A DNA stretch of 64,000 bases from Apteryx mantelli (lineage: Eukaryota; Chordata; Aves; Apterygiformes; Apterygidae). Shown here in pieces: positions 24,691 through 37,480 of the stretch (position 1 is the first letter of the stretch; every line of letters starts with the position of its first letter). A program made the translations under genes and the position numbers. The notes beneath the pieces are model-generated. The model made no database searches and had not been told where the DNA came from. It was given only the letters and a program-made list of their open reading frames with translations. The stretch spans positions 12,176,001-12,240,000 of the forward strand of contig NC_089991.1 in assembly GCF_036417845.1 (NCBI RefSeq), in the 5' to 3' direction.

Positions 24691-27600
24691 GGTGAGACAG
24701 TGCCAGGGTGCAGAGAGGGAGGGAGGTTAACAGAAAGTTGAGTGCTTATAGGTGAGGGTGAAGAGCACAGGCAGCTGGGGTCAAGCCGAAGGGGAAAACA
24801 AGTCTTGGACCATCGCATGAGGACGCTGCCCGCACTATTTGGTCCTGTCATGATGAGGAAAACAGGACTCTGCATATGTTCCTAATAGCGACAAGTATCT
24901 ATCAAAGAAATACCCGGCTGCAACAACAGCAGCAGACCAGAGTGCCCAGCGCAGGCAAATTGCCTTTACTCCAGCCTGACAGGAGTCCTGTCCCTCAGTC
25001 CCAAAATACATACCAGTTGGGAATCTGTCTGTGCATGTTTCTTTGCCCTGAGAGCCCCCAGTTCTGGGCAGTGAGCAGGAAACAAGTTAACCCCGTGGTA
25101 TATGTTCCTGAAAGCTCTGGTTTCCCTCTACGCACTGCCCTCCCCTTCTGGCTCAAAGGACAAAGTGGCCGAGTCTCTGCCCACCGCCCACATTCCCCCA
25201 AAAGTCCACCAGCAATTCGGTTTCTCCCTGCCTCAAGGCCCTTGGTGTTGATTTATGATTACATGAAACCATTCCAGCTGAGGCAAAATATTTACAGGAC
25301 TGATTAAACACCGAGAAAATGGGAAACTTGTTAAAAGTGTGGAAGTTATATAAATAGAGCATTATTAAAATAAAATGTGACTTTTAGCAAGGACAGCTCT
25401 CTCAGCTGTTCTCTGTTTACCTTAATTGTTTCCCTCCATTAATTACAATCTGAGAAGGAGACTTGTGCAAATTGAAATAAATTAATCGAATTTGTTTGGA
25501 GTTTTGTGTGGCTGGCTTATGGGGAATGCAATTAAGCCAGCATGTTTGGGGTATTAAATTACATCTCCTAGCTCTGTTCCTCCCTTTGTAAGCGCTGGGA
25601 ACGTGAAAAGGCAGGAGCCAGCGACAATTAGAAGATAAACAAGCGTCATGATCAATTGTCATTTTAGTTCCTGTGCCTCAGGAATTTCACTCCTTGCAAA
25701 ATTACCGCTTATCCCTTAATAAATGCAGTCCAGCTCAGCGCAAGGAAAGGTAAAGGGGAGATGTGGAGGACTCGGTGAACGACATTTGATGGAGCTGATC
25801 TGCACTGCAGCAGTCCCACACCCCAGCACAAAGGCAGAGAGCCGAGGCCGCTTGCTGCCGGTGCTTCCCAGCTCTACCGTGGCAGTGGGAATGCTGGTGT
25901 GGGAGTTTAGTCCAATTCACCGGGAAAATTAAGCTGCGTGACTCAGCTGCCTGGGTGAGTTCTTGCTGGTTCCCACTAGCAGCTGACCAGTGCCACCCAC
26001 ATTTGACACAGCAGTAGAGGTTTCCACAAGCGCTGGTGGACCCGTGCCTGCTCCGTCCATCCTGGGGAGAGCCACCCGTCCCCGCAGTCCTCGGCTGCTC
26101 CCGGGCATCACACGGATGGTGGGAGGACAGCAGCCCCCTGTGACACCGTGGCCATAAATACAGGGTGGGCAGAGGTGGCAGGGACAAGTGGTGGCATCAA
26201 GTCATCGTGCAGATATGTTTTCCGTAAGCGAACCTCCTCACCTGGCTGTTGCCTGCACCCTGATGATAAATGGAGTGGCTGGGCTGCTATAGGATTTCTA
26301 CCCAGAGTATTGGCTGAATGATAAAGGATTCTGTCTGCGGTGATAATTGCACCATAAATAGTGCTGGGTTCAGCAGTGACGAGCGAGGCATTAGAAACCC
26401 TCACCCTCTGGATTCCTCCCACCACTTTCGCCCCGACTGCTAACAAGCTGGAAGAATAGCTGTTCGTTTTTTTTACCAACCGCAAGAGGTTTATTGCACT
26501 CAGAGGCAGTTGGGCACCTTCCTCCCCATAAATCTTAATACTAAAAAAAAGGGAGAGAAAGAGAAAAACAGCTAAATTGTGTCATTACTGAAAAGCAGCA
26601 GGTACGGTGGCACCCTTGCACAGCTGTCTCTCTTCATCCCCTCTGCGGCAGGGATGGCTGCTTCCCTCACCCACCTCCACCTTTCCTCGGCTCTCCTGGG
26701 CACTCGTGGTGTGACCATCCACTTTACTCCACTGATAGGAACCAAAAACCTGCCAGCTAGGCCTAAACACTGAAAAATGAGGATCTCAAATTTGGGAGTG
26801 CTGTAAGAGTCATGACTAGAAAAAAAATAATTAACATGAACGGATTTGAAGCCCTTTCTGGCTCCTTGCTTTTTGAGCCTGCAGAAAGCATGTGAATCCT
26901 CTTCCTGTTTTTTTCCCAAAGAAAACCTGGAAAATGAACCTGACTCTGCAGACAGATTAACCTGTTCTTGAACTCCAAAAATACCTTAAAACTCTCTTAA
27001 TATTTGTGCATTAAGATTTCTCACTGACGTCAAATTCAAGTCCACCCAAACTTGGTCCTCTGGGAATATTTGCTCACTGGTCACAACCAACCCTTAGGTA
27101 CTTTGGCGAATGTGGTATAAATGGAAAAAGTAGCCAGAACTGAATGGAGACATCTCCTAATCAAACTCTATTCATGGGCCATGGTAAATTGCTGTTGTGG
27201 CTGTTCTTGTCCTTATATGCAGTGCCCTATTTTGCTGCCAATAGCTAAAAATCAGACCGCGTGGCTGCAGGAGCAGAGGTTTAATAGAAATGCCCAGCTC
27301 ACATATTGGAGACTCCCCAGGAAGGAGCAGAGTTGGTACCTGAGTGAGACTCCAATGGGATCTGGAGTGTTTGAAAGCCTTGGGGCATGCAAACACTATG
27401 AATCCCTTTTACAGCCCCTAAAAACTTGCAAGATCCCAGCCAAAAATTGAACCTCAGGATGTCAGGCACAACACGCCCCAGATTCTCAGCTGGGCTGATT
27501 TAAAGAGGAGGCGAGCCTGGCCTTCAGCTGGCAACGTGCTGTCAGAGCTCCTTAGCAGAGTGATGAAAATCTGCACTCCAGGAACATCTTTCTCCCGCGA

Positions 27601-30600
27601 CGGCCCCCTGTCAGTCACCTCCAGTGCCTGGGAAAGCTCTGCTCTGCCGCCCGCGTGCTGCTTTTGAGCAGAGGTCCAAGGGGAAAATCCTTCAGGGGCT
27701 AGTTACCAGGCTGTCTCCATGACCACTTCTGGCATCACTGAGATGTAGCTATGGCTTTTATAAGATGATTAAAAAGTTTTTAAAAGGGGTGTTGAAGTGT
27801 CCCAAAGGGGGAAAATGATTCCTCCTTCCCGGACACTTTAACAAGCTTCCACAAATAACTGCAAGTCCTAGTCAGGATGGTAGAGTAGGAGGTGGAGGAA
27901 GAAGGCAAGTTTTATTCTGAGCTGGGAAAAGAGATGCCTAACAGGCAATTTTAAAAGGCTCTGAGTAGAGTTTGGGTGGAAATCCTTCCGCACTGGCCAC
28001 ATTCGAGCAGGGCCCTCAGTACAGGCTCAAGGCCAGAACTGGTGCTCATGGTGGCGTATAAGAAAAAGAGCAGCCTTCTCTTTTCTCAGTGCATTGCAAT
28101 AAACATTGCTAAGCAGGTATGAGCTTTTCAGCTCCTGTAAAAACCCATAAGCTCCCTGAAACCTCCCTCTTCTGCACACGCAACAAATCCAAAGGCCAAA
28201 TATGGAGTGTGATTTTTCTCCCTTTTCGTTATTCTTATTTTTTTCCATCCTGGAGTGTTTGAAGCAAAACTATTTACCCTGTTTAAGCTTTGGATTTGCA
28301 AGTTTAAATCTTTCACAGTGCCAGGTGCACCCAAAAAGATAAGGGAGCTAGGAGGTGCATTGCTGTAGTTAAAAAAAAAACAAACAAAAAATTCTGAGAT
28401 TAATTTGAAGCTGTTTCTTAATAGCTCAGTATTTCTGCATTATCTAACGCTGCTATTATATTTACCCTGTCGAAGCTGGCGTGGGAATGCACAAAACACA
28501 AAACAACAAAAGCAATGACCATTCTTCAACTCTTGTTTTTCTTCTTTTTGCTGCTCCATGTCTTGATAAGTGTTTCTAGAAGAGGGGACAAAGATTTTGC
28601 AGCCTTGCAGGCGGAAGGTCCCTGTTAATGAATACAGTATCAGAGGGGCAGGCAGGTGGGGAAAGAGGGAAGGAAGCAGTTTGGGAATGTGCAACAGCCA
28701 TTTGAAAATGCTGGTGAGCCAGAAAGCTTGGGAGGAAGTCCCTGAGGACAAGAGAGAGGGGTGTTCCTGCCATGACCATGAATGGTTGGTAGTGGAGCCG
28801 AGGCTGCTAATTCCCCCCTTCCAGAGGCTGAAGTTTGGCTTACAGTGTGGCTAGACACACTGACCATGCAGCTTTGATTTTCCTCGCTCTTGTGGATTTG
28901 TTTAGGCCCTTGCTGCAGATCTGAGGGATGTAGTGGGCCCATGTGCCTCTATGGCAAAGCTGCGAGTGATGGGCTCTTCAGGCAGTGGTCTGCCCCAGCA
29001 TCAGGCATGGGGTGCAGTGGGCCAAACCTGCTCTCCTGTCTGTTTAACACATAGACCATGGGGTTACAAATCTGCAGATCAATGTTGTCTTCCCAGCCAT
29101 GCCCCAAATCTCCTTCCTTCCTGCCATTTTTCCACTTACACCACAGTCAGCCTGGCTACAGACTCCATCGCCACTGACACTGCAATACCAGGAGAACAAA
29201 TGAGTCCCTCTGGGCAGCATCATTGCAAAATCCCTTCTCCTCTCACATCAAAAAGGGATGAAACATCTGCATTTCCCAGGGCAGGTGTCTCTTGCTGAGC
29301 ACCAACACTTCTCCAGCCCCAGCTGCAGCAACTGGCTTCCCTCCTCCTCCCTTACCAAAAGCTTTGGCGGGACCAGTGCAGCACGAGGCCTGAGCACTGG
29401 TCCCCTTTGGAGGCTGTTATCAGAGTTCCTGGCAAGAGATGCAAAACCTGAGTTCACAAACCAGATGCTAATATATAGTTGGTTGGACACAGGAGGAAAA
29501 GAAAAAAAGAACAGGCTTTAAAAATAATAAATGAGAGTGAAAAAACAGCCTGGGACTCAGGGAGCTGGGCTATGCATGTCTCCGTGGAAAGAGGCAAGTC
29601 AGGGCTTCATGGAAGAAGCTCTGGGAGAGGAAAACAGAGGAGGAGATGAGATTAATCAAGCAGCAAGAGCTGCCCAGACATGGCTATTCTTGGCCATTCT
29701 GTTAGGAGGGAGATTACTGCTTAGGGTTTCTCAAAATGTGGTTTGATACAATTACACAGCCTGTAATGATGGGTGCCCTTCTTACTCAGTGGCTCTGCTT
29801 CGTTCAGCAGGCGTCTGGCATGCAGGTGGATTTATGTGAGGACAGACAGTCCTCCGGGTCTGGAGAAGCAAAACATCCTAGTGGGAGCCGTGCTGAATGG
29901 GGCTGGATCTCACCTGGTGAGAAACTGCCTCCTGCAACTTCTGCTCCCTGCTGCTGCCAGGCTTTTTCCTGGTAGCGGCTCTGCTTGTGCCAGCTAAACA
30001 GGCAGCTCTTCCTCCTCCTGCCTGCTCAGGACTGGACTCCAAAGTCGCAGTTTGGCCTGCATGATGTTGTCTGTCCTGGCTGTACATCCTTGTAACAAGG
30101 CCATGAGTCAGTGGGATGAGGTGTGATTTGCAGTGCTCTGAGGTGTGTATTTAGTGCCCACCAAACAGGCTGGCTAAGGGAAAACACCAGGACTTCTTTC
30201 TTTTGGTCACAGTCCCATGAAAATATCCCCGATTGAAAAGACTGTGCAATATAGCCTGTATATTGCCTGTTATTGGAGGAGGGACTGGTGGCTTCTCTTT
30301 GATATGTCTTTGCAGAGTTCTTTGCTTGCTGCTCCTGCGATGCTGAGAGATTGGCAGAAGCACAAGTGGCCAGGTAGGTTCCCCCTCCTCCCTGGGACTT
30401 GGTAGTGCAACTCTCTATCATGTCCCATTCAACAAGGATGGGAGCCGACCACGCGAAGGGACGTCGAGGTGGGGGAGCTGGCACACTGCATTGGAGTGGC
30501 AGGCATCCAGGAGCGGCAGTGAGGACACACGGCTCGGTGAGCCCCAGGCCTACGCTCCACCACAAAGGGTGGTCAAGGCAAATACAGCCAATTCTTGGAT

Positions 30601-32239
30601 GACAAGTAAATCCAGACCCACGTGATGTTTCTGTAACTGCAACATATGAGATCTGTGGTTTGGAGCTGAAATAAGCCGTCAGCCTTTATCGGTCTCTGGG
30701 AGTTAAGGGGGCAGCTTTATGGAAACGGCAGCAGGATTTTAGTCCAGGTCAGGAAGAATATCCATTCTGAAAGTCACTCATTTTCTTGTCTTTATTTTTC
30801 AGTCATTTACTGCATTTTATTTTGCTAGTTTTCTCTCTCAAAGGCTCAATACCACCCACAGCCCTGGATACTGCTGAGCTCTGGCTCTCAGTCAAATCCT
30901 CTTGCCTTCAGGGAGATGGAAACTAATCAATGAAGAATATTAAACAATATGAAAGCCACAATGATTTAACATTTCCCATAAAGGTCAGAGTCCCCTGGCA
31001 GCTCCATGATAACACCGAGCTAAAGGCGGCATGGGGAAATTACATATCTCAGAGATAAGCTCTCATCCCTCTATTTTCTGCAAGATATCTTGCTCTTATA
31101 TGATGGAAAGGATCACGTTTCTGAGCAGATTCAGGCTAGCCTGGCTCTTGGGTTTTGCTAGACAGAGCTTAGACTTCCTGTATGTTTGTGGGGAGTCTGG
31201 GCTGACTCACTCCCTGTTTGCAGGTGTGGGTACGCACGTGCATGGGGCCCTGCCATGGCTCATAAGCTGGTGAGCCATGTCCCCTGGCGCCCCACTTCAG
31301 CGCCTTCATCCAGTCTGAGAGTTGCTGAAGGTTTGCAGGGACGGGGCTGATGCATTCAGGACTCATTCTGGAGATGCCCAGCTGAGTGCAGTGCATCTGT
31401 CCAACAGCCTGTTACCTGCCTGAGCTTGGGGGTTTCCTTTGGCCCCTTAGAGCAGGTTTTAACCCGGATTCAGACCCTGGGTTCAGGTCCTGATTTGTCA
31501 TCTTACCTCCCTTTCCAAAGGTGGGGGGGGGTTGGATTCAAGGAGGGTTCTAATGACACGTTATTCAAGGGAGGATGCAGGATGGGATGCAGGATGTATC
31601 CCATGCACTGGGACAGGACTGGTGCCTTTGGCTGGTGGAAATGGGCAAGTCAAGTAGGCAGGAATGGAAAAACTTGTTTCCTCTGTGTTTAGCTGACTTT
31701 GATACAGCTGTTTACTAGGCTTCTGGTATGAAGAAAGGCACTAGTATGTTGGGTGGGGGTTTATATTGACCACAGAAAAGTAGTAGAAATATAGACCCTG
31801 AAGCAAACCCAGGAGATCAGCTACTTCACGTTGTTGCACTGCAGCTGGACGCAGCCCAGCTGCATCCTGGCAGATATCGTCCTATCTGGTCTTTAACACC
31901 CTCCCCTTGTCCAGACCCTTCTTCATGCTACAGCCCAGCTGGGAGGATATTTCAATATTTTCTGCTCCATCTTTCCTCCAAACTCCACACTGTAGTGAGA
32001 TCTTGGGAGCACTTGGCCCAGGGGATGTTCATGAGATGTTCCTGCTGATGAACTCTGCTTCGTTCCCCATCTGTTTGAATCCAACTCGTCTCCTGCCCTA
32101 AGGTCAGATTGTAAATTCTTCAGCCGGGCTCTGTTGTTTTGCTCTGTACAGGTTTCTCCTCTAGTACAATGGTGTCTTGTGTTCTGTGTTTTGTGGCAGC
32201 AATGAAAATTTCAAAATAATATCCAAGCAGGGGATTTAA

Positions 32240-32400
32240 ATCAAATTTCTGGCTCAGCCCCTGGAGTTTCTGAACAGTCTTAACAAGTTACTCCTCTCTG
32301 GGTCCTGGTCTTCTGCATCTGTAAAGGAAGGATGATGACACTTAATTTTTATGTCTAAAGTTATGAATATAAAGTGGCCCATAGGCTTCAAGCACCAGTG
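32240..32400 (+). mobile_element. MIR-like SINE fragment
   Basis: The order of segments follows the MIR consensus in forward orientation: TTAACAAGTTACTCCTCTCTG, then a TTCTGCATCTGTAAAGGAAGGATGATGACA stretch (split here at about 32,310-32,340) corresponding to the CTCATCTGTAAAATGGGGAT core. Ancient and diverged; ends approximate. Confidence 0.55.
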
Positions 32401-33100
32401 TCAGCCGAGAGATTTCTCTAAGTGAGGCCAGTATTCAGTTGATCCTTGTTTCCATTCTAATAGCAAACCTAGTTAAAATCTAACTCTCTTATTTCAAATG
32501 TTACTGGCAGGGCTGAAAAGTTGCAGACACAATAGTTCAATCCAGCCAGACTGCTCAAGACTCTTTATATTTAAGTCTGAACAAGGATTTGTAAAAAGAC
32601 ACCACAATTAGCATCAAAGAGTGAAAGAGAGAAGAGAAAGGAACCCTTGAACAATGCCAACTTGCAACAAAGTAGAGCCCGCTGGATAAGGAGCCAGGAC
32701 ATTTTGGAGATCGTTGTGAGCCGTCTCATTTTGCATTCCAATTATTTTTCTCAAGTGTATAGGTAACTGACAGTAGTTGGTCCCCACTGAGTTTCTTGAC
32801 AAGCAATTTATTGTTGGACAGGATGAAAATCAGCAGGTGTTAATTCCATTGGAACGTCCCTCCTTTACCACCCCAAATCCTCCCATCTTCTTCATTTGCT
32901 ACTCTTAATAAGATTTTGTATATTGCTACTGAACCTGGCTGCACAGCATGAGTATGAATTTAATGTGCAAAGTTAAATGTAAACAGGATTTAAAAAAATC
33001 TTAGTAATTATAAAATACTTGAAAGTGTTCTCCCCCCCCTCCACTCCCCCTCCCCACACACTTTATTTGCAGCCTCTTCATTCTGCCTGTCTTGCACATT

Positions 33101-33929
33101 CACAGAGTCACAGACAAGCCGGGGCTGTAAGGCACCTCTGGAGATCATCTAGTCCAACCTCCCTGTTCGAGCAGTGTCAGCTGGAGCAGGTTGCTCAGGA
33201 CAGTATCCAGCTGAGTTTTGCATATCTCCAAAGATGGAGATTCCACAACCTCTCTGAGCAATTTGTTCCAGTGTTCAACAGTGAAAAAGTGTTTTCTTAT
33301 GTTCAGACAGAATTTTCTGTATTTCAGTTCGTGCCCATTGCCTCTCATCCTGTTACCGGGCACCACTGAAAAGAATCTGGCTCCCTCTTCTTTACACCCT
33401 CCCATCAGATATTTATGAGCATTGATAAGACCCCCTCCCCAACCTTCTCTTTTCCGGGCTAAAAAGTCCCAGCTCTCTCAGTGTCGCCTTGTATGAGAGA
33501 TGCTCCAGTCCCCTAATCGTCTTTGTGGCCCTTTGCTGGATTCACTCCCATAAGCCCATGTCTTGTACTGGGGAGCCCAGAACTGGACGTAGCACCCCAG
33601 ATGTGGCCTCACCAGTGCTGAGCAGAGGGGAAGGATCACCTCCCTCAGCCTGCTGGCAATGCTCTGCCTCATGTAGCCCAGGATGCTGCCGTTCCTGGCC
33701 ACGAGGGCGCATTGCTGGCCCATGTTCACCTTGTTGCCCCCCAGGACTCCCAAGTCCCTCTCTGCAGAGCTGCTCTCCTGCTGGTTGGCCCCAGCCTGTA
33801 CTGGTGCCTGGGGTTATTCCTCCCCAGGTGCAGGACTTTGCACTTCCCTTTACTGAGCTTCAGGAGGTTCCTCTCTGCCCATCTCTCCAGCCTGTCGAGG
33901 TCTTTCTGAATGGCAGCACAACCACCTGG
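33101..33929 (-). mobile_element. CR1 LINE fragment, old and decayed
   Basis: Colinear on the minus strand with the 3' 830 bases of the CR1 at 21.8 kb, from degenerate terminal octamers at 33,101-33,116 to a break within the reverse transcriptase region near 33,929. The reading frame is broken by stops and indels into short pieces (for example 33,145-33,405 and 33,478-33,753). It is much more diverged than the first copy, so it is older. Same orientation as the first CR1. Confidence 0.92.
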
Positions 33930-36825
33930 TTGTAAAACAAAACTATATACTTAAGTACTTCTACCTGAAGAGAATTTGTCTTTCAAGCCCTACTCCTCAA
34001 TTGTGCTGTTGTAATCAGGGATTTTTAATTCTGATGGCCTTCAGGATCAGCAGAGATGTTTGATTATCCATCACATTTGGAGGATATCAATCAGCTCTGG
34101 TGGATGACGGCATCGGGAGTGTCAGTCCATCAGGTTGGCTGCTGATGCATGTGAAACAAAAGAAAATTTAAAATATATGATAAATCAGCATTTTAGAATA
34201 AAGACAGACTTTTCACCGAGTGCTCATCCAATCCTCAGATCCTCTTTAGCACAACTGAATTACAGTTACTGAAATATTGTGTATTGAATTTACTGGTGGA
34301 AACATCTGTCATCAGAGTATCAAAGTCTGTGAAGGCAACTAAAGTTGATGACTGACCCACTGACCTCCTGTGGGACTGTTTGTTTCTAAACAAAATTTGC
34401 TTCCTTCTTGAGTTGCATGGCCAGACATATGTTGCTGTCAGGAGAAGAGAGAGATTTAGAAATATCAGAATTAGATGAAATTGGGGAGCAGTAATGAAAA
34501 CTCAGACTGATCTCTGGGCTCAAAAAGTTGGCAGGGTGTTGCTCAGGGATGGTGCTTTGTGGATGCAAAAGCTTTATTTTCAAAGCAAGCCACAGCAGAA
34601 AGGTGATTCACAGTTCATGTCTGCACAGGCCAAAGCACCACGCAGTGCGTACCCAGCACTCCTGCTGCAAATAGGACTCTGGCCTTTTGATTTTTCAGTA
34701 GCCATGTTTCAAAGCCCTCTGAAATACCCAGAAAGAGTTTTAAGCTTGCTTTAAGAATATAGATAACTGAAAGGTCTATGAAACTGTGAAGCACACGCTA
34801 TCTCGCACATGTGAGTGGGTAGTCTGAAACTACGTATTCACATTCAGAGGGGCTTTGCGTCCAGGAGAAATCCAAATGAGAAGGCTCCAGAGAGGTGGGA
34901 GCATCTAGCCCTTGTTCTCTTCTTCAGGGGGCTACACTCCTCTCCGGGACATTAACAGTGTCAGAGACCTCCAAAGCATGGGGCAAGAAGCTGAAGTTTC
35001 AGCTGGCGGGAGGAACAGCTTGGCTTGTATGAGCCCGGTGTTCGCTGCAAGCCCAGCGCCGCCAGGAGCGAGGGCAGGGAGCCCCCGGGGTGCTCCGAGG
35101 GCAGCTCCTTCATCTGCGGGCTCTCATGCTGCCAGCTGTGGCTCCGTGCTACAGCAGAGTCCATCACCTTGGCCACTGCAGCAGTCATGGACCTTTTAAA
35201 CCAGCTCACGAGCTGGCTTAGCCTAGCCAGCAGCCGCTGAAAGGCACAACGAGTCTCATAGCGACATTGCCATTATGTCTTCTAATTTGTCTGAAATCTC
35301 AGCAGGATGATACCTTCTAATTTGCTGTTTGTTGCCTTTTTCCTAGAAGACCAGCTGATTGCTCTGCTGGTACTAGCAGATCAATCTCACCGAAACAGAT
35401 GTGTTTTTCCTCTGGCCTTGAAGAGGTTAGTTTTCCAAACACCTGCGATTACCTGCTGAGGTGAGCAAAACTGCCCTTGCTCATCTGTTTGTGCTTCTCG
35501 TGCGGGTTGCCAGGAACACCCTCAGCCTAGGGCAGAGATGGAAGAGAGACTTGAGCCTGGCCCAAAGGATGTCTTTTCATGCATTTGGTGGTACTGGTGG
35601 GAGAGAGATGGGAGTGTGGCAATGAAGAAGCAGACAGAATAAAAGCCCACAGAGCCATTTTCAATGGCATTGGTTTCGAGTTGTTTAAAGGGAGTTTGTA
35701 TCCATCTGGGCTGGCCAAGACATAGCGGGAGGCAGAGAGGGGAAGGAGGGGGATGCCACCATGGAAGGGATGCTGCAGTCTGGTGCTGCAGAGGCAGGGC
35801 TAACCCACCTCTCAGCCCAGAAGAGCCTTTGACACCCCCAAATTTAAAGGCCTGCAAAATCCACCTCCCTGGGAGAATCCATTATAGTCTGTGCACGTCT
35901 TATGAAATCATCTGTTATATTCCGTCTCTGCCAGTGCCTTTCACAGTGAGTAAAAACATGCATCACCCTTTTCCTTTTCACAGCTTAAGCTTTGTACTGC
36001 ACTACTGGAGCACCTATAACATCCCACTCGTATCCTCGGGGAACAGAAGTTGCTCTGGCCTTATGTGTACGTGATGTTTGTTGCCACCTCTGCAGGGCAT
36101 GGGATGCATTTTGCACACAAAACATCATCTGACTGCTCTTGAACGGTCCTTCAAGGGGAACCAAGTGATTCCACTCCTGCCAAGGCCCCACCAGGAAAGG
36201 GCAAAAATGCTGCATTGGGAAAGTGGAGGAAAGCAGCAGGAGGAGGAGAGAGAGCAGTCCTCATCTTCTTCCCTGTCTCAGAGTCCATGCTGGCCTCGAC
36301 GTGTTACTAACCAAGCAAAGCGTTTGCTTCTTATTCCTTAAGAAAGGTTGGGGAAGAAATATCCTAGAAGCCTAAGAAACAATTCTCATAAAGGAAGAGC
36401 ACTTAATTTAGTATGTAGTTTCTTTTTTTAAACGAGTCATTATTTCCTCAACACCAGAATTTGCTGAAAGCACTCCAAGTTCTTTTTTGCAAGCGCCACA
36501 GAACAAAATAATTGTGCAATTAGTAATGCATCTCACACTTCTTGGAGTGAGAGCTTTTTTACCTAGAACAAGTACAAAATGTAACACTGCTTTTCTACGG
36601 TGGGGAATCACTGGCCATTCCTTCTTCCCCCTCCCCCCTGCCCCCCCATTTTAAGTGCACTGCAGTATATAATTAATAAAGATAATAATAAATATCATCT
36701 GCAAACCAGGAGGAGAGGTGAATGGCATGAACACCATGTGGAGCGCTTGGGCTTGTCAGAGCAGCCAGCAGCTTCCAAACATTAATTACAGCTCTCCAAA
36801 GAGGAGCTGTGTCTTCTCCAGCCCT
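33930..36825. other. intergenic, nothing recognised
   Basis: Unique sequence of ordinary composition. No gene, RNA or transposon recognised. A short AT-rich stretch (about 36,540-36,700) with TAATTAATAAAG-type motifs precedes the CpG-rich island. Confidence 0.6.
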
Positions 36826-37480
36826 TCCCAGCCACCGGCCCCGGGTCAGCCCAGCCGGCCGGGAGCCCGCGCCGCGGGGCGGGGAGCGCCGCTGCCTTCA
36901 CGGACGCGTTTGCAAAAGCTGCGCGGCCGCGGCGGGCCGGGAGAGGGAGCAGGAGGCCGCGGCCGAGCTGCGCGGCGGCGGCCGCCCCGTCCCGTCCCGT
37001 CCCGTCCCGCCCCGTCCCGTCCCGTCCCGTCCCGGGCGGCGGCATCTCCCGGTGGCACGCAAGCCAACCGACTTCATCAGACATATTTAAATTGCGTTGC
37101 ATACCAGGCCATACCTAGCCCGGCTGTGCCGGAGGGCAGCGGGGATTTGATTCTGGAGCCGCATCTCTGCGCACGTTTCCCGTGGGCTGCCGGGGTGTCT
37201 CCAGAGCCATCGGGGTCCCTGTCCCCCTCTCGCTTTGGCACTCGGGCTCTGCTGAGCCGGCAGCGCTGCGCCCTGTTTCCGTGGCACTCAGGTGGCATTT
37301 CAGGCCGGGGCAGGGAGGGCAGCCTGGCGGGGACGTACGCGGGGGGGTTTGGCGCTAACGAGATGGCGTCTGGTAGGAAATGGAGGCCGAGGGAGCCAGC
37401 AGGGGTGGGCAAGAGGGAGCCGGGGACGCCACGCGGCGGCTTATCGCTCCTCCGCAGAAAGGGACTCTCACAGAGACTAA
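36826..37480. promoter_or_regulatory. orphan CpG-rich island with CCCGT pentanucleotide array
   Basis: A sharp GC- and CpG-rich block, densest at 36,840-37,070, in otherwise ordinary intergenic DNA. It contains an array of about ten CCCGT-type pentamers at 36,984-37,035 and many CGCG motifs. No TATA box or known first exon is identified. An ATG in good context at 37,363 followed by a GTAGGA donor-like sequence is the only hint of a first exon, and it is weak. It may be a promoter for a non-coding RNA, a distal enhancer island, or simply a GC-rich repeat. Confidence 0.5.
36984..37035. repeat. CCCGT pentanucleotide microsatellite
   Basis: About ten units of CCCGT, one of them CCCGC, inside the CpG-rich island. 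Confidence 0.9.

Larger units (their letters stand above)
23491..33100. other. intergenic, no gene; candidate conserved blocks
   Basis: No coding gene or RNA gene recognised over 9.6 kb. Notable content: a cryptic ACC/ATC-type trinucleotide-rich patch at about 24,625-24,690; an AT-rich, TAATTA-rich block at 25,300-25,700; a second block at 26,210-26,420 with few obvious repeats; a MIR-like fragment at 32,240-32,400; and ordinary unique sequence elsewhere. Confidence 0.6.

Noticed and set aside
31465-31500. tRNA B-box-like sequence (GGTTCAGGTCC)
   Set aside because: No A box or cloverleaf at the right distance; may be a very decayed MIR head.
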